The notes: a model not told the origin generated them from the letters alone. Shown: positions 11,606-25,435, numbered from the stretch's first letter. The stretch is DNA of 64,000 bases from Acanthacorydalis orientalis (GCA_034766995.1 CM068319.1:19689422-19753421), one strand, 5' to 3'. A program made the numbers and translations.

Positions 11606-11990
11606 AAATAAATAAATAAACTGACAGAAAAACATTAACATAAATATATTAAAAAAGTATTATATTAAGAAAAGAGTTTAGTTCTTCTTAAATATGAACT
11701 TATTCTTATTAATTTTTTTTAAATAATCTATATTGATGATAATGTTGAAGAAAATACATTTATATTTTGTTAATAAATCATATGAAATATTAATATGAGT
11801 GGTTAAGCAAAAATCTACCAACCATTATGTCATTACAAGTAGAACCTCATTTTCATTTTAAGAAGAGGGAACATAAATCACAATAAAAGAAAAATAATTA
11901 TACTCCATTAACATAAATCAAAAATTTTCTAGACTTTCTTGTACTATAAGAGAACGATGATAAGACATATCTTACAAGATGTATACGTAA
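11606..11990. other. AT-rich non-coding stretch
   Basis: No ORF or repeat beyond short A- and T-runs. Confidence 0.4.
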
Positions 11991-12008
11991 ATTGAATCGA
12001 AGTTCGAT

Positions 12009-12239
12009 TTACTGCCACAGACTCTCTTTTGCAAGATCTGAGATCACTTGGTTTTGTGCGTTAACGGTGGGCCAAGTTTTCGCGATGTCTTCCACCCCAT
12101 TGCTCCCGAAATGCAAAAAGTTTTCTTCATTCAACTGCCGGAATTCAATACGAGTGTCGTCCTCCGGTCTATCCGGTATGCGGAAAACGTACGTACGTTC
12201 CGGAGTCACAACTATTTTCACCCAAAATATGCATCGAAT
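12009..12239 (-). pseudogene. Unidentified coding-like island
   Basis: The minus strand has an open frame of about 76 codons with G+C and codon use unlike its surroundings. It contains charged, protein-like sequence such as PERTYVFRIPDRPEDDTRIE and HFGSNGVEDIAKTWP and ends in a TAA. It has no ATG near its start (a GTG is the first start-like codon) and the upstream DNA is a TA array. It could be a last exon, a fragment of a retrocopy, or a piece of an integrated element. I do not recognise the family. A possible acceptor (AAAATAG, 5' of the PERTYVF segment) lacks a good pyrimidine tract, so a broken fragment seems more likely than a live exon. Confidence 0.4.
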
Positions 12240-12262
12240 TTACTTCTACATACACAAATCAC

Positions 12263-12305
12263 AATATATATATATATATATACACATATGTGTGTGTATG
12301 TGTGT
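12263..12305. repeat. (TA)n-(TG)n microsatellite
   Basis: About 20 bp of TA, then CACATATG and TG units. It directly adjoins the coding-like island on its 5' side. Confidence 0.9.
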
Positions 12306-12426
12306 TTAGGTACCCAAATTCATATACTCTATACAAATATTTCATGAATAATAACAAATAATCTTTAAGAATAATAAGTATTAAGAAAATGAATATTTTA
12401 AAACTTTATTTTTCTTTATCCTCACT

Positions 12427-12456
12427 ACTCTCTCTCTCTCTCTATATATTTATATA

Positions 12457-12503
<47 letters not shown>
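12427..12503. repeat. (TC)n-(TA)n-(TG)n compound microsatellite
   Basis: Seven TC units pass into TTTA-interrupted TA runs and end in seven TG units. Confidence 0.95.
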
Positions 12504-12626
12504 AAGTAATTAATAACTAATTACTCACAAGATTTTAATTCGTATTAAAATTTAACTTCACCTTAAATTTCGTTGAACATAAAAGCTTACAAATTTAATT
12601 TCATTATAATCTTTATAAGTTATAGT

Positions 12627-12653
12627 GTATATATATATATATATATATATATA
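12627..12653. repeat. (TA)n microsatellite
   Basis: About 27 bp of TA after TATAGTG. Confidence 0.9.
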
Positions 12654-14458
12654 AATGTCTACAATAAACCATTCTTTGTCCCGTCGCTCTCGGTCACAAA
12701 AAAAGGATTAAAACGGGCTCATTTGCAATGTGTTTGTAGATGCTTTTGTAAATTATACCGGTAAAATAATGGTTATATGTGATAAACACGGTCGCTTTTT
12801 ATGTGTTTTAAATATAATGTCAGATTTTCGTATTAACTGTGTGAAACACATGTTTTTTACATGCAAATTGCGGTTGCATTATGTATTATTCATTAATTAT
12901 GTGCAAGATTCTTATCTCGAACTAATGAAAACGAATAAATGTACGAATACAAAACGTTATCAATGTATATTTCATTTTTTTTGGGAAATTTCAGCAGATT
13001 TTACAGTTTTTTTTACATTTTTATAGTGCAATTAGTATGTTTTATTTAATCGAATTTTATCTGGTTGGATGTTTTCGAATGACTAATTTTATTCTGAATA
13101 TGAAACACTGGTTATCAGATAAAATAAGTAATAAATAAAATATAATTGAAACTCGTGTATTTTTATAGGTACAGTAGTTTTAGGTTAAAGAATTAGATTA
13201 ATTGGAAAATAATTCAAATATATATTATTCATTATGAAATGTTATTAAATATATTACAGATTTATTAATAAAGTTTAATTCTAATTTCAATATTATTCTT
13301 AAAAAAATATACATTTTTCTAACAATATTTTTTCTTAAAATTATCTTAATAAATTAGTCATGGATTTAATTTATCAATCATTTGTTTACAGCAAGTAGTC
13401 TAAAGATAATTCTTCTATTAAATATGTCAACTTATTTGTACAGTTTATAAAATAACAATATATGTGTATTATTTAACTTTATTGCTGCATCACTAGAAAA
13501 TATTATAAACAACAAAAATTGTTGTAACTAGTTTCAGAGATAGATTAATAAAAATAATCTCTAATAAAAATTAAAATTAGAATTCACGTACTGATATCAG
13601 AATCAAATTTTATAAATTGTTGTATTAGATTCTATTAATTACAATGTCATTATTATAAATTAATTTTGTTTTTCTTGGTCAAATTCAGAATGGCATGTAT
13701 GATTTTTTAACTAGATAAAATATTTAATAACTAAAGACAAATTCTGTATTAAAACAATTTTACTTAATTGTATCGAGTTTGTTCTTTTTATATAAAAAAG
13801 ACATACTGTATTGGTATTTAACTCACTCTTTGTAATTTGAATAATGCATCACACCTCTCATAAGATATAATGACATCTCGTTATATGACCCATCCATAAA
13901 TTGAATAATAGAAAAGTAAACCTTCACTAACAAAAACTGACTAGTAGTTTAAATTGTATTATAAAAAATAAAAATCCAAACAATGTGTTTAAGAATAACT
14001 TTAAAACTAATTTAAATTTAATTCGTCATTGTAAATAAAATATCTTCATGCATTGAGCAATATATTTATTACTAAGAGTGAACCACAAGTCTGATTTTAT
14101 ATGAAAAATTTACTTTATATGATTAACATTTCAGTACTGAATATTTTTTAATAATTTTATTTACATGATATTAACATTTTTAATAAAATTAGCTATTCAT
14201 TATGAATGGAAACAAACTAATTTAAAACTGTTTACTAGAATTATTGATTTTATATAATTTTAAAGCAGGTATAAAAATCCGATAAAATTGTAATTTAATA
14301 ACTAATAAATTGCTTTCCTTTAGTTTGACTAACCCATACTTTTCAGATAATGAATGAGTATAGAAGTTAAATAATTTTATGGTAGTTAACCTCGTTGACA
14401 ATCTTAATTATAATAAATGACTCTTCAAACTTCAAATTAAAACATTAGTGTTGAAGAT
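12654..14458. other. AT-rich non-coding stretch
   Basis: The 98-codon frame at 12730-13026 has an aromatic- and Cys-rich composition without domains. The DNA just upstream (CCCGTCGCTCTCGG near 12680) is less AT-rich. Nothing here supports a gene. Confidence 0.4.
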
Positions 14459-14469
14459 ATATATTATAT

Positions 14470-14532
<63 letters not shown>

Positions 14533-14547
14533 GTACGTATATGTATG
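14459..14547. repeat. (CA)n-(TA)n microsatellite
   Basis: Five to six CA units are followed by about 50 bp of TA and a degenerate ATGTACGTATATG tail. Confidence 0.9.
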
Positions 14548-14796
14548 CATTAGTGATGATTTTTTTTGTAAATGTGATATATGGAGAAATGAATTTTACT
14601 TTCATGCATTGAATTGACGTTGACACTTGTTTATGTAAAGGAAATGGCAGGTTCTTCGCAATTGCTAAGCTGTCAGTAAATATAGTAGTAAATAAATATT
14701 TACTTTGTAGCTAAACAAATATTTCTGTATAATTAAAATCGGTGAGTGCCTCAGGATTACAGCAAGTAAACTCTGTATATTTACATGTTAACATGG

Positions 14797-14835
14797 AATG
14801 TAACATGCATGTATATAATTCTGACATGTTACATT
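14797..14835. repeat. 11-bp inverted repeat
   Basis: AATGTAACATG and CATGTTACATT flank a 17-nt spacer. Confidence 0.75.
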
Positions 14836-16144
14836 CAGTATACAAATGCGACAATGTTTTGATATTTAAATCTTGTTTCTGTATTTATTTAGTAAACTTG
14901 TGATTTTTTTTATTCGTAAATGAGGTAATGCACTCGTATATTTATTTTCATAATAACCATGTGAATATTTTCCTAATTAATGTGGAACATGTACAAGTTT
15001 ATAATTTATTTATATATAAAAAGGATGAGTGAAAAATGAGGTATACAGCTAATGCACAAAAAAGGTTTTTTGCTTTTTAGGGTTTGTTATAAATTTCATT
15101 TCATATTAAAATTTGTCAGGTATGTAAAATGTTGTACGGCTTGAGATTATCAATTTTTGTTCCTAACTAGTGGTTTTTCTTTTTCATCGTTAATAAAGGA
15201 CGTTGTAAGTTTTCATTATTACTCGTATAACAATTTTAGGGATGATTATTTATAGTCATTCATGAAATAGATCGATTTAAAAAATATCTAAATTTTATTT
15301 AAGTAGTGTATATTATTTTACATGTCTTTTTTTCAACGATTTAAAATTTTTTAATATTTATGTTATTGTTAATAAATATTATTACATTATTATTATAAAT
15401 AAAGAATAAAATATATTAACTTATTTATTTAATTTATATACATTCAAAAGTAGTAAAATAATTGCAAAGGTGTAAATTTGTTGAAAATAGCTGTATGTGT
15501 AGTCGGTTTAATAGTAAGTTGAACATGTTCTGAATATTAAATATTTTACTAGTTATAAAACTGGAATTTATAAAAGTGTTAGGTGACGAATCAAAACCTA
15601 CACATGCAAAAAATAACTTCGAAAGGATGCCATCAAAACACGACGTATTATGGAAATAGTAAAAATCAAAAGTTTACGAAGGATAGATATGAATGGACAG
15701 AATACGAAATGATGGCATGATATAAAATTTTAGATAAAAAAACGAATGGATACTAATATGGAGAAGAAAGTGGACTAAAAACGTGACGAGAATGAATAAA
15801 ATATTTGTTGATTTTGTGTACAGTATGTTCTTTTGAAATTAGGTGAATTTAATTTAAGAATAAACTCAGTCGTCAATATGTTTTTTTCCATAATATAATA
15901 GAGATATAAATTCTTTTTTATTCTTTTCGATATGTGGGAAACCATTTTTCATAAATTTAAATCTATAGATAGAAAACGGATGCTGCTTTTCGATTCACAT
16001 ATCTATTCAATACAAAAGAAATATTCTAGTGTCTAAAATACAATAACATAAAATAAATATTAAATATCGCAATTTATAGTTGAATAAATATATAAGATAA
16101 GAGGATTGAAAGAAATTTTATTTGAATTTTTCCTTTATGTATAG

Positions 16145-16148
<4 letters not shown>
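14836..16148. other. AT-rich non-coding stretch
   Basis: No gene, element or structured repeat is visible. A purine-rich patch near 15600-15790 has no open frame. Confidence 0.4.

Positions 16149-16207
<59 letters not shown>
16149..16207. repeat. (TA)n microsatellite, about 59 bp
   Basis: Uninterrupted AT alternation. Confidence 0.95.
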
Positions 16208-16208
<1 letters not shown>

Positions 16209-16575
16209 GCTTTTATACATATCATACACATAAAGAAAAATATATAAAGCTGAGAAAGAATTTAAAATAAATTATTTAAAGAGGAAACTGAAATTTTATT
16301 TTTACTTATGTATAATTTATGTTGTATAATTGAAAAATACAAAAAAGGTAAATTATTACATAATTTAAAAATATATGGAGTATAATTATAATATTTTGTT
16401 TCAAATATAACTCATATTCTTCCTACGTCGAAATATAATATTTATGTTGTACATTAAATTTCAGTAAACATTTATTATATGAAATTAATTATTATGAGTA
16501 AAATTATATATTTTATTTAATATAAATTAACATATATTATAATTAAGAAAACAATCAACCTTTCTATAAATGAGC

Positions 16576-16581
<6 letters not shown>

Positions 16582-16620
<39 letters not shown>
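16582..16620. repeat. (TA)n microsatellite
   Basis: About 39 bp of TA after ATTTATT. Confidence 0.95.
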
Positions 16621-16621
<1 letters not shown>

Positions 16622-17086
16622 CTCTTATACTCGTATTAAAAAAGTTATATTCTTCAATTTAAATAAGTATCTACTCAATTATTTTCTACCATAAATTAAA
16701 AAAAAATACTGGGTTACATAAATTGTAAAATAAACATGATTGACAGTTAGATTTTCTGCGAAATTATATGAAGAGAAAGTACTAACCGTTTCCATGAAGA
16801 GTCCTTAAATACTTGATTGAGTCACAATTACGAGATTTTTTCGTTGCTTCCGCAGTTTTCTAGAGAGAAAAAAAAACGTAATGAGAGCTTTAAACATTTC
16901 ACAACGAAATATTACTTCCATTTCCTTTGCAGCTTTTTATCATATTAAAACAGAACGTGAATGTACATACAAAATGTAGAGAGAAAGTTATGTTGAATTT
17001 TATATTTAGTTTAATAAGTTTTAAAATTAATATATAACGTTTCTAATTATCTACATTTTTCACTTTTATTTAAATTGTGATAAAAA

Positions 17087-17130
<44 letters not shown>

Positions 17131-17131
17131 T
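17087..17131. repeat. (CA)n-(TA)n microsatellite
   Basis: About nine CA units pass directly into TA. Confidence 0.95.
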
Positions 17132-17624
17132 CTGATAGAAAATATTATCATTATTAACGATATTAATAATACAATTTGATTAAATTAGTTACATTTTTGT
17201 ATATATTATTTCTATTTATCAAGAAATATATTTTATAAATATCTTTAGTTTTGTTATTAAGTATTTATATAGTTTGTATTGTCATATTTTATTTATAAAA
17301 ACCTTTACCTTGCGAGAAAAAGAATAAGATAATGGTTCAGAATATATTAGTTGTCAAATAACTATAATTTCGAAGTAGAATATAACTGAGCTAACCATAT
17401 ATTATAGTTATATGTACATTACACATCAAATTTACATATATTTGAACTAGAAACTCAGTTTCTTAAAGATAGCATCTAAACATACTACAATAGAAACTAT
17501 TCTATTACCTTTTTATTTTTTACATCAACTATTTAATGCAATAAACTAGTGACTATTTTTGAGTCGACACAATACGAGAAACAGTAATATAAAGCAAGTT
17601 TTACAGCTCTATCCGACATTAATG
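17132..17624. other. AT-rich non-coding stretch
   Basis: No gene or repeat recognised. Confidence 0.4.
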
Positions 17625-17890
17625 TAGTAGTAGAGACAAGTCGTACTGCGCTGGCAGCCGGGTAGACGCAGGGCACAAAGCCAGGACTTCGGTACGATAA
17701 AGCTTGGATGCTAATTCAAACGCGGAATGTGGAAATATTTTACTGCGAACAATAATCATAAAGAACCGAATTTTCCGTGCGACTCGGTATTTTCTCAGTC
17801 TGTTGTATGAAAAGAGAAAATGTCGGTAGTCAGTGGCGGTGCATCATTAAAACTGTGGAATTGCCGCGTTTATAGCCCTTATTCTAATTA
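17625..17890. other. G+C-richer islet without ORF
   Basis: This holds the densest G+C patch in the left half: GCGCTGGCAGCCGGGTAGAC near 17648, then GGACTTCGGTACG and CAGTGGCGGTGCATC. No frame longer than a few tens of codons crosses it. I looked for a tRNA cloverleaf and did not find one. It may be an untranslated exon, an enhancer or an old repeat. Confidence 0.35.
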
Positions 17891-17915
17891 GATATATAAA
17901 ATATTACTTGACATT

Positions 17916-17916
17916 T

Positions 17917-17949
<33 letters not shown>

Positions 17950-17968
17950 ATATATATACATACACACG
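17916..17968. repeat. (TA)n-(TG)n-(TA)n-(CA) self-complementary array
   Basis: TA, then seven TG units, then TATATATACATACACAC. The TG and CA ends can pair. Confidence 0.9.
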
Positions 17969-18029
17969 GGTTAATACATCTTAATTTCTGAACCTTAATA
18001 CAAAATGATATTCAATTTTCCTCAGTCTG

Positions 18030-18035
<6 letters not shown>

Positions 18036-18095
<60 letters not shown>

Positions 18096-18096
18096 A
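18036..18096. repeat. (TA)n microsatellite, about 60 bp
   Basis: Perfect TA run ending TGTATAATAA. Confidence 0.95.
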
Positions 18097-19029
18097 ATAA
18101 AAATACTTAAAATAAATTGATTATTATTTATTGATGAACATATAATATTATATGTACTTAACTCTGAGCTTTTAACCGTGAACATTACGAAACATGACTC
18201 AGTTATATTATTAAAATGACATTTATTTTAAGATTCAATTGCATTCATAGAAGTTTATATTTTTTAAAAACATTTACTTTGTGAATTATATGTAGGTTTT
18301 TAAATATTTTTACTAAACTAAATCTAAATAATTGTTTTATCGGGTATTTTTCCAAACAAACAGTATTGATATGTAAAGAATTTTTTCAAAACTATATTTT
18401 TTTCTTGGTTTAGATATGTATGGGACAAATACAGTTTCAAAAAGTTTATAATTTTATACACAGGTTTTTGCTATTAATTTTTATTAAAAAATAGATAAAA
18501 AAATATGACAAAAAATCAGACAAAATTTTTATCTAACTTTAGTACTTATTGCATTAAATGTGTAAGAATGTGATTTTTATAAAAAAATGCATATGACCTT
18601 TTTTTTATTAAATATATGATTTTTTACATACACTTGTTTGTATTATAGATATCATTTATTAATAAAACATATTGAGATATTCATGTCTGTAAATTCTTAT
18701 GAGAATACTTACAAAATTTTAATTAGTTTTATTTTTTAATATATGGTGAAATATATCAAGTAATGACATCGAAATAAATACTAGTTAGTTTTTGAAGATT
18801 TAATGCTTATAAGAATTGTAAACAGAATAAAATTATATAAATCATACACATTAATTTAATATTGCTGAAATTTATCTTTATGAAATAAATATTTTTTGTA
18901 TCTATATTTAAATCTTTCGCTGAAAAAATATACAAATAAGCTATCGAATAATGAACGATTATTTACAAATAGATTTTGAATATGTTTTGAAAAAATTGGT
19001 TATTATTTGTGAATAATGTGTAAATATAT

Positions 19030-19034
<5 letters not shown>
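18097..19034. other. AT-rich non-coding stretch
   Basis: Nothing but AT-rich sequence and short homopolymers. Confidence 0.4.
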
Positions 19035-19078
<44 letters not shown>

Positions 19079-19101
19079 GTATGTATGTACATACATACAT
19101 T
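19035..19101. repeat. (TA)n with ATGTATGTACATACATAC palindrome
   Basis: About 40 bp of TA are followed by TATG units that meet CATA units head-to-head at GTAC, a perfect short palindrome. Confidence 0.9.
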
Positions 19102-19627
19102 CACATGTATAAACGCATTCTCAATAGTGCACGATCATTTCCCAAGAGCCTATAAATATGCCCATACATTACATTAAGAGTTCACTATGTTATAATTCAT
19201 TCAAAGAAAATTTATTCCATTCACTATGCTTTTTATAATAACAGAAAATTATTCTAAAGTTTTTTAAGAAAAAAATACCAATAAATATATAAAGTCGAAC
19301 CCCAACGTAGAATAGAAATTCTATTTGGGTTTCTTAAAAAACAATTCATATTCTGCAGACTAGGTTTCAAGCATGCAGTAATACAAGAGTTATAATATTT
19401 ATTACTAAAGTATTATTTATAATAAAAATTAATGAACTGAAAACAATAGCATAACTTTATAGCCAATTTCAAAAACTACATTTGTCATAATAAAAAAATA
19501 ATTTTTCACAATGAAGCCATTAGTTTTTCGTTATTGAAACATAATGTTATGAAAAAGTAAACTATAGTGTCCAAAAAAATTTTGAAATATTATTGAAAGA
19601 CAATTTTGATAAAAAAATATTTTTATT

Positions 19628-19657
19628 GATATATATATATATATATATATATATATC
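19628..19657. repeat. (TA)n microsatellite
   Basis: About 28 bp of TA. A (TAA)n-like run (AATAATAATAATAA) lies 130 bp downstream near 19780. Confidence 0.9.
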
Positions 19658-20237
19658 TATGTCCATGTGTATACATTAGTATTCTTATGTATGTGTTAAA
19701 GAGCCAAGGGACAAAAAAATTTGGTATTTCCGTATAAAAACAGAAAAATCTTCCGGTTCGTTCAACTCTTTCATATTTATAATAATAATAATAAAAATAA
19801 TAGACAAACACTTGTTCTATCACAAAGATCACAACCATTTTAGAAGTTTTATTTTTCTACCAATAGAGCGATTGCTTTTTTTATAAACACATTTAAGAAA
19901 CTTCAGTAGTAAATGTTAAGATTATCCTTAATCGTACACATGACAAAGAAATATTTCAATCCTTTTTAGTCCATTAATGTCGGAAAATAAGTGTTATTGT
20001 ACGATTAAAATACATACACTGTTGAGATAAAAACAGTCAGAAAAAACTTGCTACTTGGCTAGACGTCTGTGAGCATTGCTATATTATGAGAAATATAGAG
20101 AAATTAAAAAAAAATAATATATCTTTAATGTTGATGATAGAAACGTATTTCCTTTCTATTTTATTTACAGTAGGATTGTTGGTATATTCTCAAAGATAAA
20201 AGTAAAAAATAAATACAACTTGCAACTAGAAGTAACG

Positions 20238-20240
<3 letters not shown>

Positions 20241-20286
<46 letters not shown>
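20241..20286. repeat. (TA)n microsatellite, about 45 bp
   Basis: Perfect TA after ACGAATAA. Confidence 0.95.
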
Positions 20287-20290
<4 letters not shown>

Positions 20291-20545
20291 TGAACTACTA
20301 AACAAAACAGTTATTTTTATGCATGAAAATGTAGAAATATTCATAAATTTTCACTAAATATTGCAAATAATTTCCACTAGTTAATAGCGCTTCATGACCA
20401 CTCATACTAATGAATTTATTCTTAATAGTTTATAAAAACATAAACATGGCTAAATTTAGCAGTGCATGAACCCTTACTAATAAGACCATTCTTTGGTAAA
20501 ATATTGTGAAAATAAGATTGAACCCAATAAATATTAAATAAACTA

Positions 20546-20548
<3 letters not shown>

Positions 20549-20577
<29 letters not shown>
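20549..20577. repeat. (TA)n microsatellite
   Basis: About 28 bp of TA ending in GTTGTTG. Confidence 0.9.
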
Positions 20578-20585
<8 letters not shown>

Positions 20586-23500
20586 TTCAATATTCTAAAT
20601 GTATTTATTTATAACATCATTGTTCAAAAAAAAAACAATATTACGTTTAAAATATTGATTTTATAATTTAGTGTTCCATTCATATTATTAAAATTTTTTC
20701 TGCACCAATATTAGTGTTCATATGTAATGAATATATTTTATTCATAAATTAAGTTGCAGATGTTTAAACTATATGCTGTTTTTTATATTAATAATAATGA
20801 TGAAACAAAGTTTATTCTTTAATTAATAGCTGAAATTTGAAATAGCAATTTAATTATTTTTCTTAAAGTAACACAGAAAAAATTTAAAAAAAAATTTCGT
20901 TTCGAGATATTTTTTAAAATGAAAAGGTTGATAAAATATTAAACAATATTTGATTATAACGTTAAATTATGTAAATATGTTCCACCTTTATAAATTTCAA
21001 ATTTATACAGTTTTCAACATTTATTAATTGATTAATTATGCTTTTAATAAGTATAGATTTTAACAGTGAAAATATGGTAAAAAATGGCATTCACTTTTAA
21101 TTTTTTTAATAATTTTGTAATTAATATAATTTTTGTCAGGACAATTCATCTAATAAATATATTTATCTTCGTTTCAAAACGTTACATTTATTTTATTTTA
21201 ATATTAATTTTATATAAATATTTCAATTCGTATTTTTAAACGATATTAAAGTATATGATTACATTTGTATATAAATTTGCCTATATATATATATAAATAT
21301 GATTTGAAGAAAATTTAAGTTTATAATTTTTTTAAATTTATTATATGAAACTATGTACAAAATTGTATAAGGAAGAAGAGAAATGTAAACTGCATTATAT
21401 TACAGTAACAGTATATTTTATTTTGTTAAACGACATCGTGATAAGTGAACACCAAATCGGATAATAGTTGATAAAGTGTTGCAACCTTTAAAAGTACTGT
21501 AAATAGACATCTTGAAATAAATTGATTCAATTTCTTCAGCAATGATAAAGTCTTAAACTGTTTACAGTCATTGGCATAGAAATATTACATTTTAGTACAT
21601 TAAGATAATATAAAAATAATGCTATGTAATGTAATTTTTCTCTTGATTCGATTTACTGCATATATTATTGATTTAAAGTTTATGCATCATAAAATAATTT
21701 AATCTAAAAAGTGTTCAAAATTTTTTTCATTATTGAAAATAATTACTTATGTTGAACAAAACTTTCACATGTTAGTATTTTCATATTAATAAAAATTTTA
21801 TAAAAAAATAAAACATTAAATTTAACGAATCTTCAAAATCTTCATTCTTGGTTTTTTATTTGTATTTTTCTACATTCTATCTTTAATAAAAATTATTTTT
21901 TTTATTACTTTTCGTTAAATAATTATAAATACTTGTAAAAAGATTTAAACAAACCTATATACATTTGCTGAGTAAATGGTTTTTATTAAAAAAAATCTAA
22001 AAGAAATTTTTTCTATACGAAAAAGTGTTTTTTGTATCATTTAAAGTGTCTACTTACCTACCTAAAACAATTTATACAAAATATCAAGAAAAATATCGTT
22101 TTATATGAAAATACATTAAACTCACATTATCTAAAAGATAAACAGTCAAATAAAAAGTAAATATAATTAGAATGACGTCTGACATCACGATAGTTGGCTT
22201 GTTGTTGTGTAATATAATATAAATGTTTTCAGACACATTAATTTAACTCTAAAATAAGTAGGTTATTGTATGAATTAGAAATGTATAAAACATTCCAAAA
22301 AAGTATTTTCCTTGAAGCTTGAATTTAAAATAAATTAATGGCGAAAATAAACATATTTTATAAAACAATATTATGATTTCTAAGCTCAATATATCTGTTA
22401 AATAAATTAATCTTACATAGAAAGATGTTTAAATGTATGAGGTTCAGAACTGTACTGTTATGTTGCTTGCAACTATCAAGTGATAAACTCCTCATATAAA
22501 CAAAAAAATATTTATTGTATTTAAGAGATATTTTTTGCATGGTGAAATATTATACGAAATTAAATTTAATAACAAAATTTTAATATTTTTTATCTTATTT
22601 GATCATTTAAGTATCTTATATAAAATTTTCATTGTTTACGTATACTTAAATATTTCAATACCTTTATGTTTTCAAATTCATTTCTTCAATTTGAATTCAT
22701 AAAAGTTGTTCTCGTTCGATTTTCCTACTTTTGTCTATCTTATTTCATAATACTTACTTGATCATGAAAAATCAATTTTTCTGAATAGAATTTCTCAATA
22801 GACTATCGCAGTCTCTTCCATATATCGTTTTTTTTTATATAGCATGAATGGTAACGGAATAACGTGCACAATCTTCATGTCTCATGCTTCATATAGACGA
22901 CATAAAGTTTTATTGCAATAAAAGTTTCAATAACCTTACTCAAATAGACCTATTGATCAAATAATTCAGATTAAAAATATTTTCATCCTGTATTTGGCTT
23001 TTAAAATCTAGTAGTTTTATAAAAGATTTATTTATCTAAATTTTAAATATTTGTTTTAGGGGACAAATGAAAAATGCATTCATATGAATGAATATAGTGG
23101 CTTAAGAATGATTCAAATTTAATAAAATAGTACTCACAAAGAAATTAAAAGTACACATCCATTTGAATAGACTAAATAATATGAAAATTTAAGTAAACAA
23201 AAAAAATCAATACACTATATGGTATGACTATTGAACTCTTTACTAGATTTTCTATTTTATTCAATATCATGGTATAAAAAGTATAATATACAGAAAGAAG
23301 TAAATTAAAAAAAAATTAATCACTGATTTATTTTTATTGAATTATTTGAATGGATAAATATAATTTTATGTCTACTAAACATACATACACTATAAAAAAA
23401 TTCCTTACACTAATATATTAGGAAAGTTGTTTAATAGTGATCATGCATGGTTTCATATGCGGTAAATAGTTGAAATTACTAAATTATTACAGGACTAAAT

Positions 23501-24161
23501 TTTGAATACTAAATGTGTCTTTACGGTTCCATGACGTCTGATTTTGAGTGTTCATTTTCAATGTTTCCACGCCCATACACACTATTAAATTCTAACTCGT
23601 TTAAATAAGTATTTACAAACTTCTGTTTCTCTCAAACTATATACCTCTCTTAAATATCAAATCATAGTAATTAATTTCTTTGTTTTTTTTTTTAGTAATA
23701 AATGATCGAAGTATAAACTGTACACATTTTTTAATAATTATTATTTTATTAAAAAAAATCATTCAATTTTTTGTTATCTGCAAATCGGATATGCATTAAA
23801 TGAAATAAATATTATACAAACTACTATTTTTAACCAATTGTAATAATTTGCATACTTATTTGTTAAAAAATAATATCAAAATAATAATACAACAGTGTAA
23901 ATCTAATTGTCTTTGAAGGAGGTGAATTTCTTAGATGATCATGCTGTATATTATTCTATTTTTGTTTGACTCTGAATTTATAATATATTTTATCTTGTAG
24001 TATATTATGATTATATTCAATAATTAATAAGATTCTAAGTTGATTGACTGAATTTTGATTATTAATATTTAAATTTAATGTTTTTTTTTTTTGTTTATAG
24101 TTTGATATTTATTCTATTGTAAATTGTAAAAAGTGACTGTCATATAAACGCATACGCAAAC
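20578..24161. other. AT-rich non-coding stretch, 3.6 kb
   Basis: The largest piece without a long microsatellite in the left half. There is one small TA run near 21281-21299. The only listed frame (22358-22540, minus) has no features of a gene. No exon-like composition change is visible. Confidence 0.4.
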
Positions 24162-24256
24162 ATGTATATATGTATATATGTATATATTTATATATGTATA
24201 TATGTATATATGTATATATTTATATATGTATATATGTATATATATATATATATATG

Positions 24257-24299
<43 letters not shown>

Positions 24300-24316
24300 G
24301 CGTGTGTGTGTGTGAA
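24162..24316. repeat. Degenerate (TATGTATATA)n minisatellite with (TG)n end
   Basis: TATATATG and TATATATT units of about 8-12 bp recur with regular spacing, giving a higher order on top of plain TA. The array ends in CGTGTGTGTGTGTG. Both strands yield spurious Tyr-Ile-His frames. Confidence 0.9.
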
Positions 24317-24429
24317 TATATATTATACTTCTATGTTTTAAGTATGTATGCACTGTATGAATATAATGAAAATTATTCAACTAAAAAAGCAGCCAAACAA
24401 ATAAATAAAGTAAGACCGTAATATATGTA

Positions 24430-24860
24430 AAAAAATGAACGCCCGTGTCTATATAATACCGCCACTGTTAATAAAACGTATGAAAAGACGAGCGCAGCAT
24501 GCAAACACAAACGAAAAGGGTGAGAAAAAATGGGGAACGTGGCCACCGACTAGACATGAATTATTGTATTGCACGCTCGCCATGCTCTATCTCATATTTG
24601 TGAAGTGGATGAGAAATAATAGACACCCAGATGAAAGTGTGAATAAAGATATGGGGTATGTTAAATGAGATAATAAAAAGTTGTTGTAAGGGATGAAGTA
24701 CGGCCGAATGGTGGGACGATTTTTGTGTTGTATTCACATTTTGCGCTCGTTTTGATTTGTTTTATTAACATGATCTCAACGATGCTGTATGATAATTACA
24801 GCGCAATTTTGTTGAGGATTCGCAACGTACAGGTGTTATGTGTATTTTATTATGTTGAAT
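24430..24860. other. G+C-richer islet with a doubtful 77-codon frame
   Basis: This has noticeably higher G+C and purines. The + strand frame at 24435-24668 (77 codons, MNARVYIIPPLLIKRMKRRA at its start) has unusual Trp/Arg content and no recognisable domain. I do not call it a gene. It may be an untranslated exon or regulatory DNA. Confidence 0.3.
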
Positions 24861-24887
24861 TTATTTTTTATGCTCATACCTTTTAGT

Positions 24888-24963
24888 ACACACACACACA
24901 CATATATATAGATATGTATATATATATATACATGCTTATGTACAATAGTATTTAAAAATAGTG

Positions 24964-25012
<49 letters not shown>
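24888..25012. repeat. (CA)n-(TA)n and a second (TA)n run
   Basis: Seven CA units lead to interrupted TA (24888-24933). A perfect TA run of about 47 bp follows at 24965-25012 after 30 bp of unique DNA. Confidence 0.9.
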
Positions 25013-25014
<2 letters not shown>

Positions 25015-25431
25015 GATATAAAATAAGGTTTAAAATATATTATAGTTAGTTATTATTTCAAAAGTTTTTAAAATTCAATTAAACAATACCAGGTTACATA
25101 AAAAATGATTTTTTAATTTCAATAAACACATATTAATGATCTAGTGTTTAGATTTGAATATTTTTGTACGTGTTATAATGTATAATATATACATATAAAT
25201 TCGTATTTTACAATTCAAAAAATATTTTTAATTAAATATTGGAGAATGTGAATTGTTTTATACTTATACGAAATACATTTATGTTTTCCAACCAGTTTAA
25301 TAAATGTTATTAAATGAATATTCTTGAATAGCATAAAAGAAGTATTTTTTTTCTTTTTGCAGTTTATTTATTTAATTTCATTTCAATGGTTACTTTGTAT
25401 ATAAATTAATTATTAGACCATTTTTAGTTTA

Positions 25432-25435
25432 TATA

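Noticed and set aside
24435..24668. 77-codon frame in a G+C-richer islet
   Set aside because: The composition is suggestive, but there is no family, no splice sites and an odd residue mix. It was kept only as an islet.
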